Both the position numbers and the translations under genes were made by a program. The notes below the pieces were generated by a model, which was given only the letters and a program-made list of their open reading frames with translations, was not told where the DNA came from and searched no databases. Of a stretch of DNA of 31,731 nucleotides, positions 1-11,000 are shown in pieces; position 1 is the stretch's first letter, and each line of letters begins with the position of its first letter. The DNA comes from Acanthaster planci (lineage: Eukaryota > Echinodermata > Asteroidea > Valvatida > Acanthasteridae), in contig NW_019091609.1 of the NCBI RefSeq assembly GCF_001949145.1, positions 322,810-354,540 on the forward strand, given 5' to 3'.

Positions 1-660
1 TGTCATGTGTGAACCTTGACGTAAACCCAAAAATAGAATGAGGGCGCCCTACAATTTTATGAGACACAAAAGTTTCTCGGTCGGCAACTATGCAGACGTT
101 ATAATGATTTTTTTTTTTAATATTAAAATCAGATTTTTTAATTCGAGTCTTAAGGTTTCTTGAGCATGATTTTTTTGAAATTTTTTCTTATATTTGGTAA
201 GCGATTTCAATCATCATTCAAATCAGTGATTAAAGTTGATTTAACTTGATATAACGTGATATAAAATCATTTGAGTTCTTAAAGTTCTTTTGGATATTTG
301 GAAGAAAGAAATGGCCGAGTCTTCTGCTTTCAATCTACCCCAAACAGTTGCTAAATATGCAACTTCCTTTGCTTCTGATTTAATTTGCTAAAACCTCTGA
401 TCAACTGTAGTACATCCTCTAGTCCTATGATGCTTAGCGAAGCAGCCGCCATGTTTGTCTTTCTTTTCCTTAGCGTGATTCTAAACGGACATGTCTTTTT
501 GGCATCTTCGAGTTTATCTAGTTTCTGTTTCAATTCTACATCTTTGTGATATTCTTACCAAACTGTAACATAAACATACATTTAATATTTTCTACTCTAA
601 TGCATGCATTTTCTTGTTTTGGTGGAAATTTTTTCTCATATGTGTGCATTCCATAGATTG
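1..660. other. AT-rich non-genic sequence
   Basis: No reading frame here has recognisable protein character. The stretch is AT-rich with homopolymeric T runs near 110-170, and a short AGGGCGCCCT palindrome lies near 42-51. Nothing else supports a feature. Confidence 0.6.
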
Positions 661-672
661 TTGACTGTGCTT

Positions 673-830
673 GGGTCAATGGGATGACCTTGGGATTGTT
701 GGGGGTTCTGTGTGACAGTGCGAGCGATTCGATAACGTGGTCCCCTTCTTTCCTTGGTATATATAGGGTCAACAGGTTGACCCTGGGTTTGTTGGGGTTC
801 ATGAGGAAGTGTGAGTGTTTCATTCCCAAG
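673..830. repeat. Imperfect direct repeat, offset 93 bp
   Basis: A segment starting with GGGTCAATGGGATGACC at 673 recurs as GGGTCAACAGGTTGACC at 766. Both continue into a TTGTTGGGGGTTC / TTGTTGGGGTTC block and then a GTG-rich tail. A TATATATAGG string (about 758-767) lies between the copies. The repeat is seen directly; its origin is unknown. It could be a local duplication or the subterminal part of a decayed mobile element. Confidence 0.55.
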
Positions 831-1087
831 CATTCCTATTGGATGACTCTCTTTAACGCCTACCGTGGGCAACACCCATCATCGGCATGGCTCACAAGCT
901 CACAAACTCACATACCCCATGTTGCTAGTGCTATCTACAACAATGACAAACATGCTGACTCTTCACAGGACAATGCAACACTGCTTTTGGAAGCAGTCCC
1001 TGCAGAGACAATACTGGGCCACACAGGCACACCACAGCCTGCACCTGAGGAAACATAGCCCACCGGCCCTCTGCGCTGTCGGGGCTT

Positions 1088-2224
1088 TTGAACTCCATAC
1101 GTCACTCTATCTTCCGGCTACCTTCTGGGCCTTTCTGTGAAGACTGCTTCTACCAGCCCTCTCTCGCTGTACCCATACAGCAGCCGGAGCAAGCCTCCGA
1201 TGCCCCAGCTCATCAGGTTTCGACCTCTGGCTATACAACAAGTTCTCCTGTACACAAGAAGCGGAAGCATTCTTCTTCTTCCACAGAGTCCAAACGCAAG
1301 AAGTCTTGCTCCTCATGGAAGGACAACTCCTTGGCCGACATCATGTCAACATCATGTCATGAGAAGCTCTCTTCTATAGCCAGCTGCCTTGAGTCCAATC
1401 CTGCTCCCCCGGCAACTGCTCCAGATCCAGACCCTCTGACTGCAGAACATGATCCGCATCTGCATCTGAATCTGCATTCATCGGTGATGCAATCTTCTTA
1501 TGACGGCCTCGTCCCTTCAACTTACTCGGGTTCCGGTGCAGACTACAGCTCACTTTCTACTCTGGCCCCCCGGCCATTCAACAAGACATGACATTCCTCC
1601 TTCTTCTAATCAACTTCAGATAGAAGTTCTTCTGAAGACAAGGATATCATCTTCCTGGCCAATTTTAACCCTTCTTCTTCAGAAAGATAGGATCCACATA
1701 TTAGGCCTGCCTTCTAATCCATCTATAGCTGAGGCCTCATCACAAGCTTCCTTCAAGCGCCAACCCACTAGGATGGAGGCATCGACTCCAATTTTCCCGG
1801 AACTTCCACTTGACCGCTCATGCGTCAGGATGTTTAAAGTTGTTGCAAGTGGGAAACAATGGCATCCATACCCAGCCAGAGCATCGACTTATTTTCAGTT
1901 TGCTAGGGAGGACTTTGACAACTTCCTCTCTGTCCATGAGATTCCAATTAAGCTAAACATAAACTTTCTTCAAATGCTCACAAGCCTACAGGGAAGTTTC
2001 CATTTAAGAACAAGGACAAGTGTTTCTTTGAGTCTACTCTTGCTAAACTCGACAAAGCCTGCACTGCGTTTATGGCACTTGAATCTGCCAAAGGATACAC
2101 ACGCAATACAGTACATGTACAGTGTGCACTTCAGATCCAGATGTTTAATGCTTCTCTTCTTGTTCATGCATACAGCTTGATGCACAGACACAGGCACAGA
2201 TTGACTAAAATAAAATCAAAATAA
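1088..2224 (+). pseudogene. Frame-broken ORF, possible retroelement ORF1/gag-like
   Basis: I do not recognise a family. Three open blocks on the plus strand look like one decayed protein. The first (1088-1591, 167 residues) is Ser/Pro-rich with a basic KKRKH...KRKK nuclear-localisation-like patch. The second (about 1690-1960, a different frame) contains a hydrophilic stretch with FAREDFDNF. The third (1952-2221, back in the first frame, 90 codons) has Lys-rich then helical character (FESTLAKLDKA, FMALESAKGY) before a stop at 2222. Alternating frames mean at least two indels, so the locus is probably dead. An upstream open frame at 684-1058 could be its amino end. A Ser/basic ORF followed by a helical domain is common in gag-like ORFs of tyrosine-recombinase retroelements and LINEs, but that is inference. 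A host gene with introns is not excluded. Confidence 0.35.
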
Positions 2225-2924
2225 AACATAAATCATGAGTATGGTACATCCGACGTCTAGGTGATAATAATACATGTATGTGTGCCCACTTTGAACGTGT
2301 AAATATACATGCACCCAATGTTTGCTTTGACCTCAATTATAACTTACACTTAGGTGTATCTAAGTGACACTAGTACATGTATCTAAGATCCCCTAAAAGA
2401 GTATGATGCCCAACAAGTTAGACAATATGAAACCCCATAATTTTGACTATAGCTCCAATATGTAAGCCCCCCATGTGCGTATCTGTATTATTTACCGTTT
2501 ACAATAAAGTATTCCACCGATGTAACAGCATGGCCTAAATGAGTGAGTTTCAGCTTATACAAGGCTTTAAACAACCCAGTAATTACTAAATCAAATTCTT
2601 TAATTTAATATGAGAATCCTGAGAATAATGAGCTCTAACCATTTAATAAACTTCAGCAGGATGGGCGAATCAAAATCTGTCAGATGCAAAACGTGATGGA
2701 GCCATCTTGTTTCAGTGCTGTTTTTTTATGGTCCCCGCCTATAGTGCCCTCAATGGATTATAAATAAAAAATGAGTTTGGCCACTACATACCGGCCCTCT
2801 AATTGTTTTTCATTAACAATTACATAATACTTATCAAAGAGGTCAAACTCTATTACACCCTTAAAACATAAGCCCTGCTGAAAACATGTAACAACACACA
2901 AATATGAGTAGGTACTGGTAACTC
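2225..2924. other. Non-genic flank of the BEL element
   Basis: AT-rich sequence without a credible ORF. On the minus strand it lies immediately downstream of the BEL/Pao polyprotein and should hold the polypurine tract and 3' LTR. A purine/G-rich patch is present near 2730-2760 (minus sense), but I find no matching copy near 7100-7500, so no LTR is called. Confidence 0.5.
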
Positions 2925-4496
2925 CTAAATACTGCTTTCAACTAGGAGACGCAACTTAGTTACAGGACGAACTAGAGTAGAAGTTTTTGTCTTCAACTTG
3001 GCACTCCTAACGAACCCCTTCTTGTCCTTGACAACTTCAAGTACTCTCCCAAGTGCCCATGAGTTTCTTGGAGTCGTGTCAATCACCAAGACAACATCTC
3101 CCACAGTCAGATTCCGCCTGGGTTGGGTCCACTTTTGCCTTGCCTGAAGGAGAGGGACGTACTCTTTTGACCATCGCTTCCAAAATATGTCTGCGAGGTA
3201 CTGAACTTGTCGCCACTGCCTGACAGAATATTTGTCCCAATCATCAAACAAACCAGGAGGCAGACTCTCGCCCGATCATTGCAGAAGCAGATGATTCAGA
3301 CTCGGGACATGTAGATCATCTGGACTGTTAGGACATTCGGTCAGTGGTCGCCCATTCATGATTGCCTCCACTTCACACGATAAAGTTTGGAGAGACTCAT
3401 CACTTAGTTGGACTCTCTGTTTTCGCAGCAAGGAGTGGAGGATCTTCCGGACACTTTGAATCAACCGCTCCCATATTCCTCCAAAATGGGACCCTTTTGG
3501 AGGATTAAACTGCCAGGTTATGCCTTTCTTAAACAAGTTGTCATGGATCTTCTGCTGATTCCAAGTACTTATCTCCTCACGCATCTCGCACTCGGCCCCA
3601 ACTAAATTGGTTCCATTTTCAGACAGAATGCTCTTAACTGGTCCACGACGGGCAGTAAATCGTCAAACTGAGTTGATACAGGAACTCGTATCTAGTGAGT
3701 GCGCCAGTTCAAGATGGACAGCACGTGAAGTCAAACATGTGAATATGACCCCATATCTCTTAACGACACTTCTACCACGTCTTACCTCAAACGGACCAAA
3801 ATAGTCCATCCCACATCTGCTAAATGGAGGCTCATTCAGTGCAAGTCGCTCTCGCGGCAAACTGGCCATTTTCTGCTGCTCAGATGGGGCATGGTATCTT
3901 TGGCAAATAACACACTTTGAGACGATACCCTTGATGATAGATGGTGCCCCGATTATCCAGTAGTGTCGGCGAAGCTCTGCTAGTATAGAATTCTTGCCCA
4001 AGTGTCCAACTGACTTGTGTACGTGCTCAAGAATCAACTTGGACAAAGGCGAGTCCCTTGGCAGCAATATCTGGTGCTTGGACCCAAACTCAACATCTGC
4101 TCTACAAAGCCGACCACCAACCCGCACAAAGCCCCCCACAAGCTTCGGATCAAGCTTTCTTAATGAACAAGACTTTTTTACTGTTGAGAGTGGCTTTCCC
4201 TCTGCTTGTTGGAGCGATTTGATTTCGTCCTTCCAGTGTTTCTGCTGGACATGGTACGCCAAAACCCTCTCAGCAGCCTCAAAGTTATCTGTGGTAAGCC
4301 GAGTGTGGCTCGAATCTCTGGCCTCTTGAGTTTGCTCAACTCTGCCCTGGCTTGATTCAGACTTTGTTGAATTACACGAGGAAATCGGTTCTTTCTTCTC
4401 TAAGTTCTGCATCAACTTCTTACGTGCGGCCACTTTGTCTTGGAGTTTTCCATCCAAACCAATATCCAAGCAACGGCTCGTTTTAGTCTGGTCCAA
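2925..4496 (-). pseudogene. BEL/Pao integrase and C-terminal domain
   Basis: One frame runs from 4496 to 2925, broken only by TGA at 3663-3665 and 3276-3278. Zinc-binding residues are visible as H-x-H...H (HVHKSVGH) and C-x2-C (CVICQ). The catalytic core shows the first Asp in GMDYFGPF and the Glu in GIWERLI. The second Asp position reads SEN where the family has SDN, an Asp-to-Glu change (about 3619-3627). Downstream, NPPKGSHFGG and MNGRPLTE are typical of BEL/Pao integrase. The last 108 residues (GLFDDW, then VGDVVLVID and WALGRVLEV) match the DUF5641-type tail. Integrase would insert element cDNA in the nucleus; this copy is inactive. Confidence 0.92.
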
Positions 4497-4880
4497 TCTG
4501 AATAGTGTTCAAGAAGTCTGTCGACCGGACTGGTAGGTGACTCTGTAGCTATTAGTACGGTTTTCTTCACCTCAAGGTCATTATCAGGTAGTTGGGTGAC
4601 ACGGGCATCTTGCTGGGGCCATTCTGTTTCCGGCTGCGACAGAAGGGCTGGACCCTCAAACCACATAGAACAGTAAAGAAACTTCTTTGCTGACTGACCT
4701 CGTGTTGCGCAATCGGCAGGGTTGAGTTTGGTATTCACGTACTTCCACTGCTTCAAGTTGGAAGCATCTCTGATGACTGCAAGTCGATTAGCGACAAAAG
4801 TCTGGAACCGACAACTCTCATTTGCAAGGTATTNACAGTACCGTTATACTGTCTGTCCAGTAGTAGTTTTCTTGTATATC
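4412..4880 (-). pseudogene. BEL/Pao RNase H carboxyl half and linker
   Basis: Immediately below the TAA, the same frame continues through DIQENYYWTDS, which supplies the third RNase H acidic residue. Near base 4834 (N) the frame slips. The next frame reads FVANRLAVIRDAS and then NPADCATRG, the last RNase H block with its catalytic Asp. A linker follows (MWFEGPALL, then EWP), typical of BEL polyproteins before integrase. The slip coincides with an ambiguous base, so it may be an assembly error rather than a real mutation. The next change of frame is near 4440. Confidence 0.85.
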
Positions 4881-5850
4881 TTAGCCAAGCTCTTGAGTGA
4901 GTAGTTTGCCAAGTCTAACCGCAATAGTGGCTGCTGTCATTTCCATACGCAGAATAGTTGTCTTCTTCAATGGAGCAACCCTTGCTTTTCCCATGACAAG
5001 AGAACAGCAGATACTCCCAACTTCATCAACAAGCGGCAGATAAGCAGCCACTTTGTAGCCTACATCACTGGCATCTGAAAACATGTGAAGCTGACAGCTT
5101 ACAACTTTGCCAAACCCTGATGGCTTGTAGCATCTCCTGATCCTCAGCTGATCTAGGTCTTCCACCTCGCTGAACCACTGATTCCAGATTTGAAGATCGT
5201 CACCTTGAATTTCTTCATCCCATCCTAAGTTTTGCTGACAAAGACTTTGAAGGAGAAGCTTGGCCTTCAACACAAACGGAGCTGCAATGCCCAAAAGGTC
5301 ATATACTGAACTCGTGATGGACAGTATTCCTCGTCGTGTAGCAGGCAAATCTGGCAGCTTGACTCTGAACCCCAATTTGTCTGATTCAACAAACCAATAC
5401 ACCCCTAGAGCTCGCTCATTGGGAAGATTCTGGTTCTCTATCGACGACTCTCTGATGTCTTTTGCTTGTTCCTCTACTGGCACCATCTGCAGAACCTGAT
5501 GGCTATTTGACATCCACTTTGTCAGACAAAAACCACCCTCTTTGCACAAGGCTGTGGTACTCTTGATCAAATGAGCAGCTTCTTGTTCTGTACCAACAGA
5601 GACAAGGCAGTCGTCCACATAGAAGCTTCTTTCTACTACTTCACACGAAGCCCTTCCACACTGGTCAACATTATCCTCTACAGTCTGCTTAAGGGCAAAA
5701 CCTGAGTAACTAGGTGACAACACTGCTCCGAAGGGGTAGACTTTCAGGTGATACACAACTGGCTGTTTTTCAAGATCTGCTTTGGGCCACCAAAAAAATT
5801 GAAGGCAGTCACGGTCTTTTGGAACCTGTACTTGGAAAAACGGAATCTCA
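4881..5850 (-). pseudogene. BEL/Pao RT palm (YVDD) and RNase H amino half
   Basis: The block opens with the RT region containing YPFGAVLSPS, and the catalytic YVDD motif lies at 5610-5621. The connection region (SVYDLLGIAAPF) and the first part of RNase H follow, with the catalytic Asp in MFSDASD and the Glu in RMEMTAA. The frame ends at a TAA just below 4881. The frame before the deletion (above about 5840) is different. Codons for RT motif A, which should hold the first metal-binding Asp between the LLRFR and QVPKDRDCL segments, are missing. BEL-type RT needs both motif A and YVDD, so this RT is inactive by inference. Confidence 0.9.
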
Positions 5851-7060
5851 GTAGTACACCAACCAAACTATTTGTGAGATCGGGTCCTTGTAGCAAAATG
5901 CTGTTCAAAGATGTACCCAAGTATGAAGCAGCACAGTCAAAGACCACCCTAATTTTGCCGGGTTTGCGTGGATGGTACACTGCATGATGTGGAATATACC
6001 ACACCTTGCCATCTGCCTGGTGTAAGTCTTCCAATGGAACTTGCTCAACATAGCCTTCAGTTATGATCTTTGACATGAACTTTGCGTAGTCATCATGGAG
6101 CTCACTACTTCTCTGCAGCTTACGCTTTAAGCTGTCTAGGCACTTCAATGCCATGGACTTGTCGTCAGGTAGTTTCACACCATCTGTTTTGAATGGTAAG
6201 CCAATACAGTAGTGACCATCTGTGTGAGTGGTGTGCTCGTTCACCAAATCCGAGAATCGCTTGTCTTCCTGAGAATACTCTTTCTTGTCATCGATGAGCC
6301 TCTCAGGGAAGTCCATGTTGATAGTTTCTCGAACTAGTTTTTCCAGATGCTTCAGCTGGTCTACTTCTGTTATTGCTGTGACCTCAGCCTTGTTCACAAT
6401 GAAGCTACAACTTATGTCATTCTGTACTTGTTTGTCTCTCACTAGATTCCAAGCAGCATAAGGGCTACCTGCTGGACCTGTCTTCAGATCAAACGGAGTG
6501 TAAGCATCTGCCACATTATTGCCTAGCAGGAGTCCAATGTCTGCATCTATTTCCGCCAAACTGATGTCTCTCAGGTGATCTCACTTGGAGGTGTCATCTG
6601 TCCTTGGGACATGGTGCTTGGAAACCGGAATTGTGCCTTTGGTGTATGTGACTGGGAGATCAATCTCATTCTTCATGTCCAAGTCACTAAGCTTCAGTCC
6701 GTCGATGAGATATGTCTTCATTGAGTATGGCTTCTCCATGTTGTCCAAAGTAAAGGGCTTACATGGACCACTTGCTCCAAGCTGTTGAGCCAATCTTTCA
6801 CTGCAAAAGGTGACAGTGCTTCCAGGATCCATGAATGCGTACGTCTTTACAGCTTTTATACCATCTTTGAATCTGACTTGAACTGGTACAATTGCCATCG
6901 TACATTGACCCTGCTGACCTGCCGTTGTGTTACCTCCTGCCTGCTCTGCGAAGTTTGCACTTTCGCCTTTGCTACCATCTGGATTAGGCTGTGGCTCTGA
7001 CTTGGGAGCTCTGCTTTCATCGTGGAGACAGGTTAGATGTAGGCCTATGCGACACCAAAA
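5744..7060 (-). pseudogene. BEL/Pao gag end, aspartic protease and RT amino half
   Basis: The amino end keeps a Cys/His remnant (LHLTCLHDE, about 7005-7035) like the last zinc knuckle of BEL gag. A protease active-site motif FMDPGSTVTFCS follows (near 6815-6850), with DPGS in place of the usual D-T/S-G. A TGA at 6581-6583 interrupts the frame where BEL proteins usually have a Trp before the IDADIGLLLG block. The frame then continues through the linker HYCIGLPFK and the first RT blocks (WYIPHHAVYHPRKPGKIRVV, then FDCAA). It is open to about 5850, where a deletion and frame change occur just before the first catalytic Asp block of RT. Protease and RT would process the polyprotein and copy element RNA in cytoplasmic particles; this copy can do neither. 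Confidence 0.88.
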
Positions 7061-7460
7061 GGTGTTTGTAGTCACGACTATCAATTTCCAGATAGTCAAC
7101 TAGTTGTGACGCAGCGACTTGTCGGACTGTGCCACAACTCGTGGCTGGAACTCGTATGCAGCGCATAACCTGTGGCGCCCGCGACTGTTCATGTACATGT
7201 ATGAGCCTTCGATGCAGTGGAGTACCCGCCAGGCCCCGCAGCTTGCAGAGCATGGAGGGCTGCACCACATGTGTTCACGGAGCAGCCACATGCTGCCCAT
7301 AATGCCCACGCAATGTTTGTACACTGAGCTTGGCTAGTCGGTTCACACGCACTACACAACTTGATAGTCGTGAGTGACCACCAATACCTTGTCTACCTTC
7401 TTAATGGTATTGTCGACTAGTCGCAGTGGTTGTGCAGTCGCAACTAGTCTAGTCCTGTGG
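7060..7460. repeat. ACTAGT/AGTCG-rich inverted-repeat cluster, possible hAT-like MITE
   Basis: TCACGACTATCAA at 7072-7084 is matched exactly in reverse complement by TTGATAGTCGTGA at 7361-7373. A second pair is ACTAGTTGTGAC (7099-7110) with GTCGCAACTAGT (7438-7449), one mismatch. GACTAT and ATAGTC also form a local hairpin at 7077-7097. The pairs are not simply nested, which resembles the clustered subterminal repeats of some hAT-type elements more than a clean MITE. The cluster lies where BEL gag coding should continue, so it may have inserted there. I could not define termini or a target duplication. Confidence 0.4.
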
Positions 7461-8940
7461 GCCCGGTGCCAGTGCATCACAGCCACGACATGATTGCACT
7501 AAACATGGCGCAAACATGATTCCTTCTTGCTTGAAGATATTATTCATAAGCAGGGCCATGCACCTGTGCTTTAAGCCTGGGAATTGTTGCATTTTTATGC
7601 ATGTCTGTGAAGTAAAAAAAGGATCGGCGAATTGGCGATGAATGTGCACACCGTGATAGAGTCTTCTTTATTAATTGTCACAAATGCTACTTTACAAATC
7701 ACTGTTTAAGTTTTGTGATTTGTGATCCCAAATTTCCCTGTAATTCCTCTGCCATGGCAAGGCTGATTTGTAAACTGTACGGTGCCCGGTTTAATTCATT
7801 GACCAACATAGGGATCATTTGTTATTTCTTTGTTTAATTTTTAATGTATAAACATTTGTGAAATAAAAAAATTTTGTATGCATATGATAATAATTACTTT
7901 CTGTGCAAAGTGATTTGAATATATTCGTGTATATATATTGGGTGCAGCCCAGCCATAAACAGGTCCCTGTCCTTCTCTGTTGCCATCGTAGCACTGTTTC
8001 GCGGGTCGGGCACCAGTCGGACGTAAGCACTTTGTACTTTTCATCTCTTTCTTTGGATCCTTTGGGACTTCCTGGGCCCGACATTGCACAAATTGTGTTT
8101 AATCAAGTGCTTAATGGACTTTGCTTGATCAGAGGATTCCAAGGTTATCCCACGAAAGCTGAATGAAAACCAAATTCAGGCATCAACATTGACATTCCCG
8201 AAGAAGTACCGAATAAGTGTACCAAAATGGCATGATCACAATGATCGTGAGCATGGGTGCACCCAACAAACAGACGGTATGGTGCTATGGGCAGCCAGGT
8301 TTGGAAGCTGGATGAAGTGCTGGAACCGGTATGCAATAGTATTAAAAAACATTCTCAATTGCAAGTTTTTGTCTGCACTCTCTGTGCTCTGTAGCTCTGG
8401 ACAGTGATGTCAGGGGAAACAGAACTTACTCAAATTAGCTCTGAATTTGCATTGACATATCCTGAGTAACTTGAACTCTACAAATGGCCTTTTTTAACAT
8501 TTCGACATGGCTGCCCGACAATTTCCAAATGATAAAAGAAGGCGATTGACAATGATTATGTACATTCTAGGTGTTTAGCACAATTCGGAGATCAACTTGC
8601 ACAAATTCATTATGCTCCCTCCTGAATACATTATTCAGTGGTTTATGATGGATTTTATTCAAAGGCAAATCAAATCAGGATATAGTACAAAAATTTGCAC
8701 AAGTTTTACGTTTGTGCTGGACACGGGCATCAAACTGTCTAAAGTCCCCTAAAACCTCACCTCGCATACCGAATTTTATATCTATGCCCTCAGAAGACAA
8801 ACCATTTCCATTATGGTTATTTCAAAGATGGGTTTGCACCCAGATGCAAATTAATATTAGATTTAGTATACAGTGTTAAAGTACATATCGGGCAGGGCAA
8901 AAAAATCTAAAATTAATTTACATTTCATTACAGGTTCATG
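7461..8940. other. No recognisable gene
   Basis: Short open frames occur on both strands (the longest on the plus strand is 7903-8166, 87 codons), but none has recognisable domains. A GGTGCAGCCCAGCC / GGTGCACCC pair near 7940 and 8255 is the only local symmetry noticed. No tRNA-like fold was seen by eye. Confidence 0.5.
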
Positions 8941-8999
8941 GTAAATATACAAAAATGTATGAAATTTGAATGTAGACCTATGTTATTTTTACATGTCGA

Positions 9000-9545
9000 C
9001 ATACGCTTATTATACAGAATGTTTCAATTTCCATATTTGCTTCTTGTGTATAGGTATCCTTCTTGCTACTGCTGGAGTGAAAGCTAGAGACAAATCTGTT
9101 CTCCATCTTAGTTCCAAGCATTGGAATTTAACACAACTGCAGTTACCAGAAGCACAGGTACCAACAATAAAGGAAGCTGCTGTACAACAAAGCAAGGAAA
9201 TTAACAGGTGAAAAGGCCTACTGTTGCATTGCCATACAGACAGATTGCCAGTTCTGGTTAATGCAGTCATGAATCAAAGTTTGCGTGTACAGTGTATGGG
9301 TGTGTGAGTGGGAAAGGTACATCCATGTATCACCATCATAAAAGGTCGCACCATCAACATCTATGTGCCTGGTCCCTCACTTTAACATTCAAGTCCCTGC
9401 GTATGCCCCGTTTAGTGAGAATGCAAAGTTGCTTTGCCGATGAATATGTGTTCAACAACATCATCATCAACACATGAACTACTGCACCTGTAATAAACGT
9501 GTTTTCCTTTTGCGATGATACAGATGTTCATCAGCACAGACATGA
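9000..9545 (+). repeat. Duplicated exon-like segment, copy 1
   Basis: This segment is clearly similar to 13540-14030. It has a pyrimidine-rich tract ending TTCTTGTGTATAG (AG at 9052-9053), an open stretch of about 154 bp, and a donor-like CAG|GTGAAA at 9205-9213. About 315 bp later comes an acceptor-like GATACAG (ends 9523). Read from the first AG, the block encodes ATIKEAAVQQSKEIN-like sequence near its end (exact form PTIKEAAVQQSKEIN). I do not recognise the protein. Joined to the second block it would stop after about seven codons. It could be an exon pair of an unknown gene, a transcribed non-coding element, or a mobile element whose splice-like words are chance. Confidence 0.45.
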
Positions 9546-10789
9546 GGGTGGACATGTTGGATGTCCCTGGTATGGTGGTGCAATTGAAGCAGGACTGATC
9601 CTGAGAAGGATGAGAACAGCTTCATCAAACTACTCGTAGCAAGACTGCAACCATCAGGAAGTGATATTTACTTGTATGTATACATGGCACCACTAAATTT
9701 ATTGAAAGACAACTGCAGAAATTATTCAAATTGGTTTCAGAAGAATAGTGCAAAGTTATCAGCCTTCAAAAGATCCCAAAGTTTTCAATTAGTCCCCATG
9801 TCATTTGAAGTCTTTGTAAATCTTCAGAACAGAAAGGAGTTGGTGGTTTTTAGGGAGCTTGTCCAACCACACGTGGTCACCGGTTAAGCCCTGTAGCTGG
9901 GAACTGCGGTGACTGCATTGAAGTTCACTCATGCCAAGAACATTTAATGAGGCGGGATGAACACAATTGTTATGCTGATCCTGTCTTGAATTATGAATGC
10001 CTGCCGCAGCGACCACGGTCAACCCGAATATTCTATGCATGGTGCACAGACAGACACTCAGTGTACATGTACATGTTCACGTATATTGACTGGTTATCCT
10101 CGGAATGTGGGCGCTGCATCTGCAACGTGTTTGGGACATAAATGCAGTGAATTCTTCTCAGAGAGTCACAAAAAAGCAGACTCTGTATATGCTACATAGG
10201 TGATTCGCGCAATGCCTGAAACATATGTTACTCGGCACAAAGTCAAATCACACACAGAGAGTACTATCCAGTATTTCAACAAGCGCACAGGTGTTCATGT
10301 AGATGAACGTGTACCTGTACAGCATCATCCACATGCATGTGTACACCCAGACTCGTGCAAGGATAACGATGTGACTTTTTGTCACTTCCTGAAAATAGAG
10401 AAACACAGAGGCTAAGCTTTTTGTTAGTTGTCTGTTTCCAGTTGCTATGAAACTATTAAACAACATTTTGCTTTGGCACTTTGCTAATTTGTTCTTTAGA
10501 TTAAAGGAAGTAAAATGGTAGGAAAAACTCCACATTGAAAAATTTCGACTTTCTGCCGGCGGGTTTTTGTCACTTTTGGAAATGCCAATGAATTAATCAA
10601 ATACACTGTGATGTGTTTAGAATAATGAAATTCACTGTCATATGGAAAATGTTAATGTGCATGTGAGATTAGAAAAAGCAAATACATGTGAAAGTATCGA
10701 TCCAGGGATTTTTAAAAGGCTTCCAATCGCCATGGATGATCATGAAAGCTAAACCGCACACACATGTAGGCCTGGCCGCGAAACTTTTT
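9546..10789. other. No recognisable gene
   Basis: Short frames only. TGTACATGTACATGT-type alternating purine/pyrimidine words occur at about 10060-10075, a word common in this window. Nothing supports coding. Confidence 0.45.
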
Positions 10790-11000
10790 GTAATTGTGAC
10801 GTCATCAGGGGTCACGTGACCTCAATTCAAAAGTTCATTCTTTACAGTCTAATAACTAGTAAACTATTTGACTGATTTAACTCAAATTTGGTATGCACAA
10901 GGTCGGGATGTGATATCTTGACCTCATGTGACCTCTACTTCTGGTTTGACTGGAAGTTGTATTTTAACACACAAATCGTCATATCTCATGCACTATACCT
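10790..11000. repeat. Outlying relative of the CRE/E-box repeat
   Basis: TGACGTCA (10797-10804) is followed by GTCACGTGAC (10811-10820), the same two palindromes that define the main repeat units. Here their centres are 15 bp apart instead of 20. The sequence then runs through CTCAAATTTGGTATGCACAA, a second GACCTCATGTGACC and a CATATCTCATGCACTATA block resembling the TATCTC segment of the unit at 21301-22020. It is probably an older or different subfamily. Confidence 0.5.

Larger units (their letters stand above)
2925..7060 (-). mobile_element. Degenerate BEL/Pao LTR retrotransposon (pol region)
   Basis: Reading right to left on the minus strand, the sequence gives the BEL/Pao order: a gag C-terminal Cys/His remnant, aspartic protease, reverse transcriptase, RNase H, zinc-binding plus catalytic integrase, then the C-terminal DUF5641-type domain. 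No LTR pair was found and nearly all of gag is missing, so this is a truncated copy. Lesions seen are: TGA at 6581-6583, a deletion with frame change near 5840, TAA near 4878-4880, a frame slip at the ambiguous base 4834, a frame change near 4440, and TGA codons at 3663-3665 and 3276-3278. The reading frame is restored on both sides of each TGA, so those are point nonsense changes. The element cannot be autonomous. Confidence 0.93.

Noticed and set aside
750-770. TATATATAGG as a promoter for the decayed ORF
   Set aside because: A TATA-like word is common in AT-rich sequence, and it sits inside the direct-repeat pair without other promoter evidence.
2225-2924. 3' LTR of the BEL element
   Set aside because: No second copy was found beyond the 5' side of the element, and no TG...CA bounded repeat pair could be defined.
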